Shown here: positions 61,800 through 64,000 of the stretch, in pieces | Position numbering within the stretch: position 1 is the stretch's first letter | Layout: each line of letters opens with the position of its first letter | Origin: Epilithonimonas sp. JDS | Lineage (GTDB): Bacteria; Bacteroidota; Bacteroidia; Flavobacteriales; Weeksellaceae | NCBI RefSeq assembly: GCF_021261315.1 | Contig: NZ_JAJSAX010000001.1 | Location: 248,001-312,000, forward strand | Direction of reading: 5' to 3' | Length of the DNA stretch: 64,000 nt | Notes under the pieces: generated by a model | What the model was told of the DNA's origin: nothing | The model's database searches: none | Seen by the model: only the letters and a program-made list of their open reading frames with translations | Position numbers and translations under genes: made by a program

Positions 61800-62930
61800 T
61801 TATCTAAAAATCTGTTGCGCAAATTCATTGAGACAACGTCTCCAAGTTAGCCATTCGTGGTAGGTTCCAGGTGAGTTGTATTGGACGAATGGATATTTGT
61901 TTTGATTCAAATAATTAGATAATATCGCATTGTATTCAGAAAAACGCTTGTCTTCTTTCTCGCCAATTCCGATAAAGAAAAATGGTTTTTGTTTTGATCT
62001 CAATAGATTTTCCACAGGCAATTCTTTGAAAGGCTGAAGTTCCGTCCCTTCGTAAATCACCGGACTGAATGAGCCAATGGCAGAAAACAGTTCGGGATGA
62101 TTCGCCCCGATGAACATTGCCTGATAACTTCCTCTGGAAAGGCCTGCGATTGCTTTCTTACCATTCGTATTATATTTTTTTTCAATGTAAGGAATCAGCT
62201 CATGAGTCACCAGTTTGTCTAGATTTTTTGTAGAAAGAACTGTTCTTGGATAATCGTCGGGTAATTTTTCCTGTTCGGGAGTTAGTGCAACGCCATAATC
62301 CATCACGACAATCATTTCGATTGCTTTTTTATCTGCGAAGAGATTATCCAAAATATTTTTGATGTAACCTTGTCTTTCCCAACCAGTAATATCTTCGCCG
62401 GTTCCGTGATAAAGGTATAAGACCGGGAATTTCTGCGTGCCATAGTTTGGTGGCAAATAAACTTTGAAGTTTCGTTTTACTTTGGTGATCTCAGACTCAA
62501 AACCGTCATCTACTATTTTGCCGTGTTTTACATTTTTCTCAAAAAAGAAATCTTCACCAGACGGAATTTCAATCCCGCTTGTTGGCTGCCCGTAGCCGAA
62601 GTAAAGTTCTGTATTCGGGTCATTCGTCCTTTTGCCATCGACATTGAACCAATAGTAATGAAAGCCAATTTCCAATGGTGAGGTTGAAAAAGTCCAAAAT
62701 CCATCAGTTCCTTCTGCGGCATCGTACGAGAGGTTCTGCATTCCGTCTCCACCTTCTATCGTCACAGATTTTGCTTTCGGAAAATAGACTTTGACCTCTG
62801 CTTTTCGGTCAGCATCAATTTTAGGAAATTCTTTTCCGTTCTTTGCTGTGACAGACGTTTTAAAGTTTTGAGAAAACAACAGAGCCGAACTGAAAACAAG
62901 AGCAGCTGTTATGATTTTGAATTTTTGCAT
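61800..62930 (-). CDS. secreted CE1/feruloyl-esterase-like hydrolase
   Basis: Start at 62930 (MQKFKIITAALVFSSALLF), a signal peptide ending LLFSQ; the frame continues 11 codons further. 376 residues. N-terminal early-set/CBM48-like domain (about 40-115: VKVYFPKAKSVTIEGGDG), then the PF00756 esterase domain with YLYHGTGEDITGWER, nucleophile GLSRGS and YNSPGTYHEWLTW with catalytic His. Related enzymes include xylanase-associated feruloyl esterases. Substrate unknown. Confidence 0.84.
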   Translation of the reverse strand: MQKFKIITAALVFSSALLFSQNFKTSVTAKNGKEFPKIDADRKAEVKVYFPKAKSVTIEGGDGMQNLSYDAAEGTDGFWTFSTSPLEIGFHYYWFNVDGKRTNDPNTELYFGYGQPTSGIEIPSGEDFFFEKNVKHGKIVDDGFESEITKVKRNFKVYLPPNYGTQKFPVLYLYHGTGEDITGWERQGYIKNILDNLFADKKAIEMIVVMDYGVALTPEQEKLPDDYPRTVLSTKNLDKLVTHELIPYIEKKYNTNGKKAIAGLSRGSYQAMFIGANHPELFSAIGSFSPVIYEGTELQPFKELPVENLLRSKQKPFFFIGIGEKEDKRFSEYNAILSNYLNQNKYPFVQYNSPGTYHEWLTWRRCLNEFAQQIFR

Positions 62931-62994
62931 TGGACTATTTGAAAACGTTAGAAAACTATGCAATTTACAAATTCTATGAAATAATAAAACCGAT

Positions 62995-63723
62995 TTAAAT
63001 TGTCACAATATCCAGTTCCAAATCGTGGTAGAGAAGGATCTTCCACTGTTCTTCCCTCGCCTGTTTTTCCCAAAGCATTCTTTCGTCTCTTGCCTTTTTC
63101 CCGTCAAAATCTGTTTTGAAGGCGATCTGATATTTCAGATAACCCATTTGCGGAAGATTGTCTGCGCCGTAGAAAGCGGTCTCATTATTTTCTTTGATCC
63201 AAAAAACCTGATGAAATGGCGTGTGTCCACCTGTCACTTCGTAGGAAATTTCGGGTGTGAGGTTTCCTTTGTCGAGATCCATCCAGACGATTTTGGCATT
63301 ATCAATAATAAAATTCAAAACATCTAGATCGAATGAAGGATTTCCATCTTTGGAACGGGCAAACTCCAATTCACGTTTTTGAAGATAAACTTCAGCCTCA
63401 GGGAAATTGAGCGACCAATGTTTTCCATTCTTATTCACCAATCCATCAATATGATCTTTGTGCAGATGAGAAAGCAGGATCATCTTCACATTTTCAGGTT
63501 TCAGGCGAGCTTTTTCTATATTGAGGTGAATCTTAGGAACGTCATTTTCCAGCCAGCCAAGACCAGCATCCAACAAGACCAGATCATCTTTGGTCTCGAT
63601 TAGGAAAGGTTGAATTGCTATTTTGAGGTCCTTCTCGTTTTCGGAATCTTCGAGATAGGTAAAATTTTTGTTTTTATCAACACTGAAATTCCCGTCTTTT
63701 AGCGGATGTATTTTCATCTTCAA
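62995..63723 (-). CDS. MBL-fold metallo-hydrolase
   Basis: 242 residues. The metal motif is LLSHLHKDHIDGL (H-x-H-x-D-H), with further ligands in TGGHTPFHQ and near YGADNLP. Start at 63723 or at the ATG two codons later. A lactonase or quorum-quencher type is one of several possible functions in this family. It lies 9 bp after the MFS gene and 65 bp before the esterase gene, on the same strand. Confidence 0.85.
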   Translation of the reverse strand: MKMKIHPLKDGNFSVDKNKNFTYLEDSENEKDLKIAIQPFLIETKDDLVLLDAGLGWLENDVPKIHLNIEKARLKPENVKMILLSHLHKDHIDGLVNKNGKHWSLNFPEAEVYLQKRELEFARSKDGNPSFDLDVLNFIIDNAKIVWMDLDKGNLTPEISYEVTGGHTPFHQVFWIKENNETAFYGADNLPQMGYLKYQIAFKTDFDGKKARDERMLWEKQAREEQWKILLYHDLELDIVTI

Positions 63724-63732
63724 TCTTTTAAA

Positions 63733-64000
63733 TTAAATAACTTTCATTTTTCTTAATGACAAAAAATAAGAAATCAAAACCACAATTCCAAGGAGCAGAA
63801 TGAAGTAGCTCCAAGATGTGGCGTGGAGAAAGTAGCCGGAGCCACTTCCTAAAAGTGCTGACCCAAAATAATAAAACAACCAATACAAAGACGTGGCTGT
63901 ACTTTTGGCTTCCTGTGCGTGCAATGCGACCATCTTGCTCGCCATTGTATGTGCACCGAAAAAACTAAGCGTAAGAAGCGCCAGACCAATCATTACGATG
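63733..64000 (-). CDS. MFS transporter, C-terminal part (cut by window edge)
   Basis: The frame is open to the right edge: codons upstream of the ATG at 63993 read I-V. The visible 88 residues contain three hydrophobic helices (SFFGAHTMASKMVALHAQEA, SLYWLFYYFGSALLGSGSGY, and YFILLLGIVVLISYFLSL), typical of the last helices of major-facilitator drug exporters of the YnfM/AraJ kind. Substrate unknown. Confidence 0.7.
   Translation of the reverse strand, partial: IVMIGLALLTLSFFGAHTMASKMVALHAQEAKSTATSLYWLFYYFGSALLGSGSGYFLHATSWSYFILLLGIVVLISYFLSLRKMKVI

Overview
The window looks like chromosome from a member of the Bacteroidota, most likely a flavobacterium of the Chryseobacterium/Epilithonimonas type (Weeksellaceae). 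The evidence is low GC with strongly A/T-biased codons, weak Shine-Dalgarno sequences, several promoter -7 boxes of the Bacteroidota form TAnnTTTG, many short secreted proteins and lipoproteins, and an arginine pathway that runs through N-acylated ornithine and citrulline. This assignment rests on sequence style and recognised proteins, not on a database search.

Layout. 1-1.3 kb: end of an arsenic-resistance operon (DUF6428, thioredoxin-type arsC, arsN1-like acetyltransferase). 1.3-7.6 kb: dnaA (minus), a divergent thioesterase, small membrane and lipoprotein genes, a bestrophin-like channel and a secreted GH43-like glycosidase. 7.8-17.2 kb: eight plus-strand genes combining two esterases, an M17 aminopeptidase, two clear ATP-grasp ligases plus a third ATP-grasp-like protein, a COG2170/GCS2 carboxylate-amine ligase and a class-I glutamine amidotransferase; this is probably a pathway that builds and takes apart an amide-linked small molecule of unknown identity. 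17.3-31.9 kb: ordinary accessory genes (DUF421, HAD phosphatase, beta-propeller, amino-acid permease, PnuC, nitronate monooxygenase, HipA-like kinase with DUF3037, Ada, an AprA-like methyltransferase and secreted hypotheticals).

32-47.9 kb: pyrimidine/arginine block on the minus strand. carB, an inserted methyltransferase, carA and pyrB (with a probable leader attenuator) are followed, beyond an Lrp/AsnC regulator on the plus strand, by argH, argE-like, argB, N-acylornithine carbamoyltransferase, argD, argC, argG and a GNAT that probably starts the pathway. carA/carB supply carbamoyl phosphate to both pyrB and the argF-like enzyme. acs (acetyl-CoA synthetase) lies divergently beyond the arg promoter.

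51.9-54.9 kb: a visibly A/T-richer island with a defence-type reverse transcriptase, a CBS-HEPN protein and a GIY-YIG nuclease. The reverse transcriptase reading frame is interrupted by one in-frame TAA, and the nuclease by one frameshift, so the island is decaying, recoded, or mis-sequenced. It is the most interesting locus here. 55-64 kb: S41 peptidase, class-C beta-lactamase-like lipoprotein, Arr-type rifampin ADP-ribosyltransferase, a membrane-anchored tyrosine phosphatase, an HxlR regulator divergent from an SDR/NTF2-like pair, a CE1-like esterase, an MBL hydrolase and the end of an MFS transporter.

The intergenic spaces are unusually rich in several dispersed repeat families, some with palindromic structure that is preserved by compensating changes between copies. 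No rRNA, tRNA, CRISPR array or insertion-sequence transposase was recognised.
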